Source: Sphingomonas piscis (lineage in GTDB: Bacteria > Pseudomonadota > Alphaproteobacteria > Sphingomonadales > Sphingomonadaceae). Taken from it: a stretch of DNA of 64,000 bases. Made by a program: the position numbers and the translations under genes. The stretch lies in assembly GCF_011300455.1 (NCBI RefSeq), contig NZ_CP049869.1, positions 1,426,001 through 1,490,000 on the forward strand, read 5' to 3'. Within the stretch, counting starts at the first letter, position 1. Each line of letters starts with the position of its first letter. Of the stretch, positions 1 to 9,482 are shown one piece after another. The notes under the pieces were generated by a model. It saw nothing but the letters and a program-made list of their open reading frames with translations. It was not told where the DNA came from and did no database searches.

Positions 1-1402
1 GCGTCGAGCGGCGCTCGAAATGCTCCATGATCGCATTTCTTCGTTCAGGAGAAACGCAGCCCAAGCCGAGGGCATCCGTTCCCAGGCGCGTAGTCGCGTT
101 ATCAGCACGAAGACTCAGGCGATACTCTGCGCGGGCTGTCATCATGCGGTACGGCTCGCTGACACCCTGCAAGGTTAGATCGTCAACCATCACTCCGATA
201 TAGCTCGTGCGCCGGTCGAAGCGTGCCTCCTCAACATCCAGCGCCGAAGCCGTTGCGTTGAGACCGGCGACAAGACCCTGTGCTGCGGCCTCTTCATATC
301 CCGTCGTGCCATTGATCTGACCGGCAAGGAACAGATTGTCGAACCCATTCACCTTCAAGGTAGACCGGAGGCGCCGCGCATCGACGAACTCATATTCGAC
401 CGCATAACCAGGGCGAGCGATTCGAGTCTGCTCCAATCCTGGAATGGATCGAACAAATTCCATCTGAACATCGTACGGCAACGAGGTTGAAATGCCGTTG
501 GGGTAGACCAGTTCTGTCTTGAGGCCTTCCGGTTCAAGAAAAATCTGGTGGCCATCGCGGTCGCCGAATCTTTTCACCTTATCTTCAATCGATGGGCAGT
601 AGCGCGGGCCGCGTCCCTCGATTGCACCAGCGAACAAGGGAGAGCGGTCAAAGCCTCTGCGAATAATGTCGTGCGTTTCCTCGGTCGTCCGAGTAATTGA
701 ACAGCGCAGATGCGGCGGAGCATCACGGCTGGGTAACGCCGACATCGTCCACTCATCGACATCGCTGGGCTGCTCCTCCAGCTTGGACCAGTCGATCGTT
801 CTACCGTCGAGCCGTGGCGGCGTACCCGTTTTCAACCGTCCTTGCGCAAGACCAATCTCCCGTACCTGGGCAGCTAAAGGGACCGACGCCTTCTCGCCGG
901 TGCGACCGCCGGCAATCAGTTCTTCACCTACGAACATGCGGGCATCAAGGAAGGTGCCGGTGGCGATCACCACTGCTGAGCAAGGCAACATGGCGTTGCG
1001 GGTTCGCACACCGGTTACCAGCCCGCCTGAGATACGCAGCTCGACCGCCTCATCAATGATGAGCTCCACGCCTTGCTCGCCTAACGCTTCCGAGATCGCA
1101 GAACGGTAAAGCTGCCGATCCGCCTGGATACGTGGGCCCCAGACTGCTGGCCCCTTGCTCCGATTGAGCATCCGTCGATGGATTGCCGCACGGTCCGCCG
1201 CGCGTGCCATCAGCCCGTCGTAAACGTCCAGCTCCCGAACCAGGTGACCCTTACCGACGCCCCCTATGGACGGGTTACACGACATCTGACCCGCATCTTC
1301 AGCACGGAAGCTGATTATGCCAACGCGGGCGCCTCGACGCGCGGCCGCAGCAGCGGCTTCACAGCCGGCATGCCCTGCGCCAATTACGAGAACATCAAAC
1401 AT
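1..1402 (-). CDS. mnmG: tRNA uridine-5-carboxymethylaminomethyl modification enzyme MnmG (partial, 3' end outside window)
   Basis: MnmG (GidA) is the FAD-binding partner of MnmE; together they install the carboxymethylaminomethyl group on wobble uridine of certain tRNAs in the cytoplasm. The frame starts at ATG 1402 and reads MFDVLVIGAGHAGCEAAAA, whose GAGHAG Rossmann motif is diagnostic. It stays open to the left edge, giving about 467 of roughly 620 residues; RAEYRLSLRADN of the family is readable near position 90. The C-terminal helical domain is outside the window. mnmE lies just upstream on the same strand, with only the parS palindrome between them, so the two are probably co-transcribed. 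No frameshift is seen in the visible part. Confidence 0.95.
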   Translation of the reverse strand, partial: MFDVLVIGAGHAGCEAAAAAARRGARVGIISFRAEDAGQMSCNPSIGGVGKGHLVRELDVYDGLMARAADRAAIHRRMLNRSKGPAVWGPRIQADRQLYRSAISEALGEQGVELIIDEAVELRISGGLVTGVRTRNAMLPCSAVVIATGTFLDARMFVGEELIAGGRTGEKASVPLAAQVREIGLAQGRLKTGTPPRLDGRTIDWSKLEEQPSDVDEWTMSALPSRDAPPHLRCSITRTTEETHDIIRRGFDRSPLFAGAIEGRGPRYCPSIEDKVKRFGDRDGHQIFLEPEGLKTELVYPNGISTSLPYDVQMEFVRSIPGLEQTRIARPGYAVEYEFVDARRLRSTLKVNGFDNLFLAGQINGTTGYEEAAAQGLVAGLNATASALDVEEARFDRRTSYIGVMVDDLTLQGVSEPYRMMTARAEYRLSLRADNATTRLGTDALGLGCVSPERRNAIMEHFERRST

Positions 1403-1445
1403 CGCGGCGCACTAGCACAATTCGGTCGCGCGCCGGACAGCAGTT

Positions 1446-1461
1446 TGTTTCACGTGAAACA
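1446..1461. promoter_or_regulatory. parS: parS centromere-like site (ParB binding)
   Basis: The 16 bases TGTTTCACGTGAAACA form a perfect palindrome and match the widely conserved bacterial parS consensus. The site begins one base before the mnmE stop codon on the far side and lies about 45 bases upstream of mnmG. parS sites cluster around parAB near the origin, and mnmE-mnmG commonly neighbours rsmG-parA-parB, which would lie left of this window. ParB/Spo0J would nucleate here for chromosome segregation. The identity is read directly from sequence; binding is inferred. Confidence 0.92.
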
Positions 1462-2742
1462 TCACTTCCCGAGGCAAAAACGTCCGAACAGGTGGTCCAG
1501 TACCTCTTCAACCCCTGCCCTTCCGGTTAGTCTATAAAAAGCAGCTCTAGCGGCGCGCAACCCTTCCGCAGCGATTACAACGTCAGAAAATCCTACGTCG
1601 TTGATCGCGGCCATTGCGGCGCCGAGTTCGACGGCCTGTCGTCGGTTTAGAGCGACCGCGCCCTCTATTGGAAGTAGCTGTTTGGTAATAGCCAGTGTCC
1701 GCTCCAACAGCTCGGCGACCCCATCGCCCGTGGCATTCGACACACGTAGAACCCTTGTTCCCGAACTAGAATCAGGAGCTACCAAGTCGGACCGGCTCAA
1801 TATCAGAATTTTGTGGCTGTGAGCTGGGCAGTCCAGCGGATCGCCTAGCCACCAAAGGATGTCAGCCCGCTCCGCGGCCTGCTGGGCTTTTTGAATCCCA
1901 ATCCGCTCGACGACATCGTCGGCATCCCGTAGTCCAGCCGTGTCCACCAAAATGAGCGGAACGCCGCCGATGGCGACAGGTGCTTCGATCTGGTCCCGAG
2001 TGGTCCCGGGCACATCGGTGACAATCGCCCTCTCACTTTGCAGGATAGTATTGAAAAGACTGGATTTTCCGGTGTTCGGCGGTCCGGCGATCACGACACG
2101 CACGCCGTCTTTCAGGGGCTCCGCCCGCGGCCGCTCGAGCCACGCCTTCCACTCTGCCGCCAATGCAGCACAGTCAGCCGCGAGCGCCGGATCGCTGTCG
2201 ACATCATCCTCATCGACATAGTCGATCGCCGCCTCGGCGCGCGCGGATAGCTGGAGCAATTCACGTTGCCAGCGGTCCACCTCACGCCGCAAGCCGCCCT
2301 CCGCCATTGCAAGCGCGGACTTACGCTGGCTCTCCGTCTCCGCCTCCAGCAGGTCGGCAAGCCCTTCTGCTTCCGTCAGGTCGATGCGGCCATTGTCAAA
2401 GGCCCGCCGCGTGAACTCGCCTGGCTGTGCTATCCGAAGACCGTCCTGTTCGGACAGCGCGTTCAATATGCCGTCAACCACCGCCCGGCCGCCGTGGCAG
2501 TGAAATTCGACGACGTCCTCACCCGTCGCACTGAACGGACCATCAAAACGAAGCACCAGCGCTTCGTCGAGCAGATCACCCGACGGAGAATGGAGCAACC
2601 GCACGGCCGCTCTTCTCGCCTCCGGCAAGTCGCCAGCAATCGATCGCCCAGCCCGGTGCGCGAGGGGGCCGCTGACCCTTATCAAGGCAATCGCCGCAGG
2701 CGGGCGTCCGCTCGCAAGGGCGTAGATGGTCGGCAGGGTCAC
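1462..2742 (-). CDS. mnmE: tRNA modification GTPase MnmE (TrmE)
   Basis: MnmE is the GTPase half of the MnmEG tRNA wobble-uridine modification complex. The 426-aa product has the N-terminal tetrahydrofolate-binding domain (about 1-118), a helical domain, and an inserted Ras-like G domain: G1 GPPNTGKSS near 220, G2 TTRD near 247, G3 DTAG near 267. It ends in FCLGK, the family's C-terminal Cys-containing motif that positions the modification cysteine. The start is GTG at 2742; there is no in-frame ATG between it and the terC stop 18 bases upstream. Oddly, the expected G4 NKxD reads SRSD (about 316-319). Confidence 0.95.
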   Translation of the reverse strand: MTLPTIYALASGRPPAAIALIRVSGPLAHRAGRSIAGDLPEARRAAVRLLHSPSGDLLDEALVLRFDGPFSATGEDVVEFHCHGGRAVVDGILNALSEQDGLRIAQPGEFTRRAFDNGRIDLTEAEGLADLLEAETESQRKSALAMAEGGLRREVDRWQRELLQLSARAEAAIDYVDEDDVDSDPALAADCAALAAEWKAWLERPRAEPLKDGVRVVIAGPPNTGKSSLFNTILQSERAIVTDVPGTTRDQIEAPVAIGGVPLILVDTAGLRDADDVVERIGIQKAQQAAERADILWWLGDPLDCPAHSHKILILSRSDLVAPDSSSGTRVLRVSNATGDGVAELLERTLAITKQLLPIEGAVALNRRQAVELGAAMAAINDVGFSDVVIAAEGLRAARAAFYRLTGRAGVEEVLDHLFGRFCLGK

Positions 2743-2760
2743 TGGTGCCCGCCTACATGA

Positions 2761-3489
2761 TTAGGCGATCAGGGTACCCAGGCCGACCTGCGGATCCACC
2801 CAGCCATCATAGACCATCTTGCCAGCCACGTAGACGATCACGATCAGGCCGACATAAGCAATCCAGCGGTAACGCTCGATATATTTGGCGATGATATTGG
2901 CTGCGAGCCCCATCAGCGCCACGGCGAAGATCAGTCCGACGATCAGGATCCCCGGATGATCGCGAGCCGCGCCAGCGACCGCCAGGACATTGTCGAGGCT
3001 CATGCTGACGTCGGCGATCGCGACCGCCCAAGCTGCGCCCGCGAAGCTCTTGGCCGGCCGCAATCCGCTATTTTCGTCTCCGTGGACTTCCTCTGACCCG
3101 GCGCTCTGGCCCGCATGGCGGAGCTCACGCCACATCTTCCAGGCGACCCACAACAGCAGAAGGCCACCCACCATGATCAGGCCAACGATCTGCAAGAGCT
3201 GAGTGACGATCAAGGCGAACAGGATGCGGAGAACAAGCGCCGCAAGCACGCCGATCAGGATGACCTTCTTGCGCTGTTCGGCCGGCAGACCGGCGGCGAG
3301 GGCACCGACGACGATCGCATTGTCGCCCGCCAGGACAAGATCGATCATCAACACCTGGAGAAAGGCGGCGAATGCGGCCGGCTCCGTGATGTTTGAGAAG
3401 TCGTTGAGAATATGTCCCCAAATGTCGGCAGGAGAACCAAACCCGGCCGGCGCCGAGTGCGCTGCAACGCTCATCATCTCGAGCAACAT
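2761..3489 (-). CDS. TerC/YjbE-family integral membrane protein
   Basis: A 242-aa polytopic membrane protein of the TerC family, YjbE-type subgroup. Family members are implicated in metal (often manganese) export or tellurite resistance; the substrate cannot be read here. Membrane segments are visible at about 40-65, 75-95, 100-118, 150-172, 180-200 and 208-226. The two acidic family motifs are present: DLVLAGDNAIVVG in the second segment region and DVSMSLDNVLAVAG in the second half. Its ATG overlaps the stop of the upstream ABM gene (TGATG), so translation is coupled. No manganese riboswitch precedes it. Confidence 0.85.
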   Translation of the reverse strand: MLLEMMSVAAHSAPAGFGSPADIWGHILNDFSNITEPAAFAAFLQVLMIDLVLAGDNAIVVGALAAGLPAEQRKKVILIGVLAALVLRILFALIVTQLLQIVGLIMVGGLLLLWVAWKMWRELRHAGQSAGSEEVHGDENSGLRPAKSFAGAAWAVAIADVSMSLDNVLAVAGAARDHPGILIVGLIFAVALMGLAANIIAKYIERYRWIAYVGLIVIVYVAGKMVYDGWVDPQVGLGTLIA

Positions 3490-3782
3490 CAGACGATCGA
3501 CTCCTCAAAATATTCCACGGTCGGCATCGGCTCGTAAAAGCCATGAAGCAGGTGGCGCCACTCTTCGTAACGGTCCGACGTGCGGAACCCGTCGCGATGG
3601 GCGGCGACATCCGTCCAAATCACGCGCAACAAATAACGTTCCGGCTGGTCTGACGACGGACGCACTTCGATGCCCTGAAATCCCGGCGAGACTTCGATCA
3701 GGCTCCGCGCCTTACGCATCGTCGCCTCGAACGCGGCCGCCTGGCCCGGCTTCACCTCCAGAATTGCATGCTCGACAATCAC
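3489..3782 (-). CDS. Antibiotic biosynthesis monooxygenase (ABM) family protein
   Basis: A 97-aa single-domain protein of the dimeric alpha/beta-barrel ABM superfamily. The typical opening MIVEHAILEVKPGQAAAFEA and a central RYLLRVIWTDVAAH segment are visible. Members are small heme-degrading or quinone-oxidising enzymes, but many have no assigned function, and no catalytic residue can be pointed to here. It lies between rho and the TerC-like gene on the same strand and overlaps the latter by one base. Specific function unknown. Confidence 0.75.
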   Translation of the reverse strand: MIVEHAILEVKPGQAAAFEATMRKARSLIEVSPGFQGIEVRPSSDQPERYLLRVIWTDVAAHRDGFRTSDRYEEWRHLLHGFYEPMPTVEYFEESIV

Positions 3783-3795
3783 GAAGCGGGCTTCG

Positions 3796-5052
<1,257 letters not shown>

Positions 5053-5180
5053 GTGGATTCTTTTCTTGGGTGTTTTGATGGGATGTCGGGTGGCGAATGC
5101 GGCGCGTGCCGCGGACATCTGAAAAGGAAGTGACAGCCGCGCTCGGCGACAAAGAACTGGCCGAACAGCCGTCTTGCGGG

Positions 5181-5209
5181 GAGTTATGTAGGCTTGCCGC
5201 CGCTGTCAA
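5181..5209 (-). promoter_or_regulatory. Candidate sigma70-type promoter of rho
   Basis: On the minus strand a perfect -35 hexamer TTGACA (5204-5209) is followed after 16-17 bases by a weak -10 (ATAACT or TAACTC, 5181-5187). The element lies inside the last codons and stop of the DUF457 gene and leaves a leader of about 120 bases before rho. Only the -35 is strong. Confidence 0.4.
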
Positions 5210-5741
5210 TCACGCCAGGCCGGGCGGCTACACTTTTTGCCGTGAAGCGAAGGAAAGCTGCGAGCAACACGGCCGGAAGTAGCAGCCACATCAATTCCGA
5301 GGCGAACACCGGCCAGATTGCACCGCTCTCGAACCCCTGCAAGCCGATTGGCGAGACCTGGACGGGGTGGACGAGGAACTTCCATCGTTCATGGTCCATG
5401 GGCCAGAGCAACATGATGCCCTTCCCTCCACCCGTCAGCATGTCCGCGAGCGAGTGCGACAAATTGCTGAGCATGACGAAAAGGAATGCGCTTAACCGTC
5501 GCTTACGGAAGCAAAGAGCGGCAGCTCCGCCGATCAGGAGCGCAAACAGCAAGGTGTGAGTCGCACCTCGATGACCGAAATCCGCAGCGTGCGGCACGCC
5601 GAACCAGCGGCTCACCAAGTCCGCGTCGGGTAGCATGGCGGCGGCCATGCCCACCATGATCAAAGGCCGCGTCAAGCGTGCTTGCGGTACCGCCGCCGCC
5701 CCGATCAGCGGCAGCAATGCGTGCGTGATGACGGTCGGCAC
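5184..5741 (-). CDS. DUF457 (YdjM-like) membrane metal-dependent hydrolase
   Basis: A 185-aa membrane protein of the DUF457 family, often labelled LexA-binding inner-membrane hydrolase. Family signatures are visible in order: THALLPL at the N-terminus, the acidic MLPDADLV motif near 37, HRGATHTLL near 57, and [16 protein letters not shown] near 92. The His and Asp residues are presumed metal ligands. About four hydrophobic segments are present. The true substrate of the family is unknown. It sits between hemJ and rho on the same strand. Confidence 0.75.
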   Translation of the reverse strand: MPTVITHALLPLIGAAAVPQARLTRPLIMVGMAAAMLPDADLVSRWFGVPHAADFGHRGATHTLLFALLIGGAAALCFRKRRLSAFLFVMLSNLSHSLADMLTGGGKGIMLLWPMDHERWKFLVHPVQVSPIGLQGFESGAIWPVFASELMWLLLPAVLLAAFLRFTAKSVAARPGVIDSGGKPT

Positions 5742-5746
5742 TGCGC

Positions 5747-6199
5747 CTAGAAAGGTTTGACGATCACCAGGACGACAATCAGCGCCGCGGCGATTCCGGG
5801 GATCTCATTCATGATCCGGAGCGTGCGATTTTCAAGCGGCCGTTTGCCTTGGGCAAGGCGCTTTCCGTAGACCGCAAGCCAGCCCTGATAACCGCTCAGC
5901 GCGACCACCATGAGGAACTTGGCGACGAACCAGCCCTGGTGCCAAGCGCCGATGTTCGCGGCTAGCAACAAGCCCAGGATCCAAACCAGCCCCATCGCTG
6001 GCCCAAGGATGATCGACCGGACCCGCTCCTCCCGTTCGATCCAGGCGCGGTCCTCGGCCGACCCAGGCGTCGTTTCATGATGGTAGACATAGAATCGGGG
6101 CAGGATGAACAAACCGGCCATCCAGAAGATGACAAAGGTCAGATGCGCCGCCTTCACCCACGGATAAGCATTACCAAGGAAGCCAACCAAGCCGTCCAT
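5747..6199 (-). CDS. hemJ: Protoporphyrinogen oxidase HemJ
   Basis: HemJ is the membrane-bound, heme-containing protoporphyrinogen IX oxidase used by most alphaproteobacteria in place of HemG or HemY. The 150-aa product has four membrane helices and the family motifs KAAHLTFVIFWMAGLFILPR (first helix with its conserved His), FYVYHHE, and the C-terminal RTLRIMNEIPG. A TTG two codons upstream extends the frame to 6202, but ATG 6199 overlaps the hemE stop as TGATG and is preferred. The hemE-hemJ coupling fits heme biosynthesis. Confidence 0.85.
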   Translation of the reverse strand: MDGLVGFLGNAYPWVKAAHLTFVIFWMAGLFILPRFYVYHHETTPGSAEDRAWIEREERVRSIILGPAMGLVWILGLLLAANIGAWHQGWFVAKFLMVVALSGYQGWLAVYGKRLAQGKRPLENRTLRIMNEIPGIAAALIVVLVIVKPF

Positions 6200-7257
6200 C
6201 AACGCCCCTTCACCAGCTGCATCAAAGTCTCGACATGCGCGATCGGGGTTTCCTTGATGATCCCGTGGCCAAGATTGAAGATGTGCGGGCGGTCCGCGAA
6301 TGCGTCAAGCACCCGTTGCACGGCATCGCCCAATGCTTCTCCGCCTGTGAGCAACGCAAGCGGATCGAGATTGCCCTGCACCGGCATCCCATTGGGCAAA
6401 GCGCGGCTGGCCCAGACCGGATCAACTGTCTCGTCGATCCCCACCGCATCGATTCCGGTCTGTTCGGCATAAGCGGGCAACTTGCCGCCTGCGCCCTTCG
6501 GGAAGCCGATCACGGGAATGCCTGGGTGGCGCGTCTTAAAGGCAGCGACGATCCGGCTCGTCGGGGCGATGACCCAGCGCTCGAACTGTTCGGGTGACAG
6601 GCTGCCCGCCCAGCTGTCGAACAATTGCACGCACTCCGCCCCAGCCTGAATCTGGCCTGAGAGATAATCCACCGTCATGTCGGCGATGGCGTCGATGATC
6701 CGGCCGAACCGGGTAGGGTCGAGATAGGCCAAGGCACGGCTGTCCGCCTGATCGCGGCTTCCCTGGCCTGCGATCATGTAGGTCGCGACCGTCCAGGGAG
6801 CGCCGGCAAAGCCGATCAGCGTCTTCCGGGGCGTAAGTTGGGCCTTCACCTTGGCCACCGTGTCGTAAATCGGCTGTAGGCGCTCTGGAGCCGCCGTCAG
6901 GCCGTCCAGGGGCGCACCAAGCAGCGGTGGGGAGAGCCGTGGTCCTTCGCCCGCAACGAATGTCAGATCTTGGCCTAGCGCGTAGGGAACGATCAGGATG
7001 TCGGAGAAGAGGATGGCGGCGTCGAGCTGCGGGAAACGCCTCAGCGGCTGAAGCGTGATCTCCGCTGCAGCATTGCCGTCGTAGACCAGCTCCAGAAAGC
7101 CGCCCTTCTCCTGCCGCAACGCGCGATACTCCGGAAGGTAGCGCCCGGCCTGGCGCATCATCCACACCGGCGGCGGGTCCAGGCGCTCGCCGCGAAGCAC
7201 ACGAAGCAGGGGATTGTCGGCCGAGCCGGAGGCCAAGCCGGAAGGTTGGGACGCCAC
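6199..7257 (-). CDS. hemE: Uroporphyrinogen decarboxylase HemE
   Basis: HemE decarboxylates uroporphyrinogen III to coproporphyrinogen III in cytoplasmic heme synthesis. From GTG 7257 the protein has 352 aa, the usual length. The family signature PVWMMRQAGRYLPEYR is near residue 30, and GFAGAPWTVATYMI and FNLGHGI are further on. The GTG is preceded by GGAGAG at suitable spacing; an upstream ATG at 7353 would add 32 residues encoded by the AT-rich gap and is rejected. hemE is the gene classically adjacent to the origin in Caulobacter and Rickettsia. Confidence 0.95.
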   Translation of the reverse strand: MASQPSGLASGSADNPLLRVLRGERLDPPPVWMMRQAGRYLPEYRALRQEKGGFLELVYDGNAAAEITLQPLRRFPQLDAAILFSDILIVPYALGQDLTFVAGEGPRLSPPLLGAPLDGLTAAPERLQPIYDTVAKVKAQLTPRKTLIGFAGAPWTVATYMIAGQGSRDQADSRALAYLDPTRFGRIIDAIADMTVDYLSGQIQAGAECVQLFDSWAGSLSPEQFERWVIAPTSRIVAAFKTRHPGIPVIGFPKGAGGKLPAYAEQTGIDAVGIDETVDPVWASRALPNGMPVQGNLDPLALLTGGEALGDAVQRVLDAFADRPHIFNLGHGIIKETPIAHVETLMQLVKGR

Positions 7258-7550
7258 CCTCTTTCTCTCCTTAAATAATATATAGAATAGATAGATAAGG
7301 TTGTTGGGGCGCGGGTAGCGGGGTTTAGGGCCACCTCCCAAACTTGCCAACAATGGCCGCCTCTAGGCGACTCCGTACAATCCGGCGAGTCGCGCCGGAC
7401 CGCACCCATGATTCACAGGCTGTGGGCCGATCGCAGCGGCAGTGGATGAATTGTTGAACAAGCATGAGCGATCGGTTGCGAACCGCTCGGTTGAGCCCGT
7501 CCCCAGATTGGCGCTACGCCGGGCACAGTGTTTTTCCACAAGGTTATGCC
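7258..7550. other. oriC: Candidate chromosomal replication origin (hemE-maf intergenic)
   Basis: This 293-base gap has no credible gene. It holds an AT-rich stretch (about 7270-7301) unlike its surroundings, which could be an unwinding element; three GANTC methylation sites within 46 bases (7369, 7387, 7410); and DnaA-box-like nonamers TTTTCCACA (7532-7540, one mismatch from TTATCCACA) and TGATTCACA (7409-7417, weaker). hemE on one side and maf-coaE-dnaQ on the other reproduce the layout known around the Caulobacter and Rickettsia origins. parS lies 6 kb away. Also contains the divergent hemE and maf promoters, which I cannot pin down. Confidence 0.5.
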
Positions 7551-8129
7551 GTGCCGCTGATTCTCGCTTCCGCAAGCTCAAGCCGAAGGGCCATGCTGGA
7601 GGCGGCTGGCGTGCCGTTCAGCGTGCAGCCGTCGTCCGTTGACGAAACCCAGATGAAGCTGAGGCTCGACCCTACGGAGATCGCGCTGGAACTTGCCAAG
7701 GCCAAGGCACTGAACGTGAGCGGATCGCATGCAGGCGACTGGGTAATCGGCAGCGACTCGGTCGTCAGCGTGGAAGGAAGGGTCTTCGACAAACCGCGCA
7801 GCCTGGATGAAGCGGCGGAGCATCTTCGCCTTTTTTCCGGCAAGACGATGCGGCTCACCAGCGCTGTGGCGCTCGCCCGTGGTGGTCAAATCGATTGGGT
7901 GCACGAGGAAACGGCCGATTTGCATGTTCGGCCTTTAAGCAATGCCTTCATTGCCGATTATTTGTCGGAGGAGTGGCCTGCCGTCAGCTTTTGCGTCGGC
8001 GTGTTCCGGATCGAAGGGCGCGGCGTTCAGCTCTTTAATCGGGTGGAGGGTAGCCATTTCACTATCCTCGGCATGCCGCTGCTGCCGCTACTCAGCGCAT
8101 TGCGGCAGCGCGATCAGCTGTCCGAATGA
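7551..8129 (+). CDS. maf: Maf-family nucleotide pyrophosphatase
   Basis: Maf proteins hydrolyse non-canonical or modified nucleoside triphosphates to monophosphates. The 192-aa product starts at GTG 7551 (VPLILASASSSRRAML), giving the conserved SxSxRR motif at the N-terminus. The metal-binding region GSDSVVSVEGRVFDKP and the C-terminal GSHFTILGMPLLPLL are also present. An in-frame ATG at 7464 would add 29 residues with no family match. It overlaps coaE by four bases; the aroE often found between these genes in relatives is absent. Confidence 0.9.
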   Translation: MPLILASASSSRRAMLEAAGVPFSVQPSSVDETQMKLRLDPTEIALELAKAKALNVSGSHAGDWVIGSDSVVSVEGRVFDKPRSLDEAAEHLRLFSGKTMRLTSAVALARGGQIDWVHEETADLHVRPLSNAFIADYLSEEWPAVSFCVGVFRIEGRGVQLFNRVEGSHFTILGMPLLPLLSALRQRDQLSE

Positions 8130-8719
8130 TCAAGATCGCCCTCACCGGCTCCATCGGCATGGGGAAATCCACGGTCGCGCAGATGTTCGCAGCACAAGGA
8201 ATTCCGGTGTTCGACGCCGATGCGGAGGTTCGGGCGATCCAGGCCGATGATGCGGACCTCATCGCCGCCATCGGCAAGCTTTTCCCGGACGCCGTTCGGG
8301 CTGGTCGACTCGATCGTACGGTGTTGGCCAGGCTTGCACCAATGAGCCCAGAGCGGTTGGCGAAGCTCGAAGCATTGATTCACCCGCGGGTGCGGATCCG
8401 CCGCGACGAGTTCATCGCCGCCCATGCGACGGCCAGGGCGCTGCTCTTCGAAATACCTTTGCTGTTCGAAACGGGTGGCGAGGGCGAATTCGACAAAGTG
8501 ATCGTCGTTTCTGCGCTCCCCGGAATTCAGCGCGCCCGCGCTCTGGCACGGCCCGGTATGACCGCTGCCAAGCTCGATGCGATTCTCGCCAGACAAATGC
8601 CCGACCGGGACAAACGATCACGCGCCGATTTCGTGATCGACACCGACACTGACCTATCCACAACTGAGCGTCAGGTGACCGACATCATCGCTTGTCTGGG
8701 ACTCGCACAAAGCCGATAA
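8126..8719 (+). CDS. coaE: Dephospho-CoA kinase CoaE
   Basis: CoaE phosphorylates the ribose 3'-OH of dephospho-CoA, the last step of coenzyme A synthesis. The 197-aa protein opens with the P-loop [11 protein letters not shown] and has the conserved [15 protein letters not shown] and [12 protein letters not shown] segments. The ATG overlaps the maf stop (ATGA), and dnaQ begins 8 bases after its stop, so maf-coaE-dnaQ form an operon. A near-consensus DnaA nonamer CTATCCACA lies inside the gene at 8654. Confidence 0.94.
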   Translation: MIKIALTGSIGMGKSTVAQMFAAQGIPVFDADAEVRAIQADDADLIAAIGKLFPDAVRAGRLDRTVLARLAPMSPERLAKLEALIHPRVRIRRDEFIAAHATARALLFEIPLLFETGGEGEFDKVIVVSALPGIQRARALARPGMTAAKLDAILARQMPDRDKRSRADFVIDTDTDLSTTERQVTDIIACLGLAQSR

Positions 8720-8727
8720 TCGTCGGC

Positions 8728-9426
8728 ATGCGGGAAGTGGTGTTCGATACGGAAACGACCGGACTCAACCCGGCCGGCGGCGACCGGCTGGTGGAGATCG
8801 GTTGTGTCGAGATGTTCAACCGGGTCGAGACGGGCCGGCACTTTCACGCATATTTCAACCCTGACCGGTTGATGCCGAGCGAGGCGGAGGCGGTGCACGG
8901 CCTCAGCACCATCTTCCTTTCCGACAAGCCGCGCTTCGGTGAGCGGGTCGAAGAGTTGCTGGAATTTCTGGGCGATGCACCGTTGGTCGCGCATAATGCC
9001 AGCTTCGACTTCGGCTTCCTCAATCACGAACTGACCCTCTGCGGGCGGCCGCTCGTCTGCATGACCCGAATGGTCGACACGTTGGTGATCGCCCGGACTC
9101 GTCACCCGGGTGCCAAGCACAGCCTCGACGCCTTGTGCACGCGCTTCGGCGTCGACCGCAGCCAGCGCGTGAAGCACGGCGCCCTGCTCGACGCTCAACT
9201 GCTTGCACAGGTCTATGTCGAGCTGACGGGTGGGCGGCAGATCGGGCTCGGACTGGTCGCCGACACGCAGGATGCCAGGCTTGCCGACGTGCCGGGAACG
9301 ATCCGAGTCCGGGAACCCAGGGCGCCGCGGCCTCATCACGCCGCATTCGAGGAACTTGAACGTCACCGCGCGTTTATCGCTAAGCTCGACAACGCGCTCT
9401 GGCACCGGTTCGCTCAGGCCAGTTGA
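8728..9426 (+). CDS. dnaQ: DNA polymerase III epsilon subunit (3'-5' exonuclease)
   Basis: DnaQ is the proofreading exonuclease of the replicative polymerase. The 232-aa product begins [15 protein letters not shown], giving the ExoI DxE motif (DTET), followed by Exo[16 protein letters not shown] and ExoIII with [14 protein letters not shown]. The C-terminal third, linking to polymerase alpha, is Arg/His-rich as usual. An upstream start at 8692 would overlap coaE and add 12 residues; ATG 8728 is preferred. secB, which often follows in relatives, is not here. Confidence 0.94.
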   Translation: MREVVFDTETTGLNPAGGDRLVEIGCVEMFNRVETGRHFHAYFNPDRLMPSEAEAVHGLSTIFLSDKPRFGERVEELLEFLGDAPLVAHNASFDFGFLNHELTLCGRPLVCMTRMVDTLVIARTRHPGAKHSLDALCTRFGVDRSQRVKHGALLDAQLLAQVYVELTGGRQIGLGLVADTQDARLADVPGTIRVREPRAPRPHHAAFEELERHRAFIAKLDNALWHRFAQAS

Positions 9427-9482
9427 CGAGCGTCCTGCGCCGCTCCTAACGGCGCGCCCTCGATGCAAGGAGCTTTGCCACA

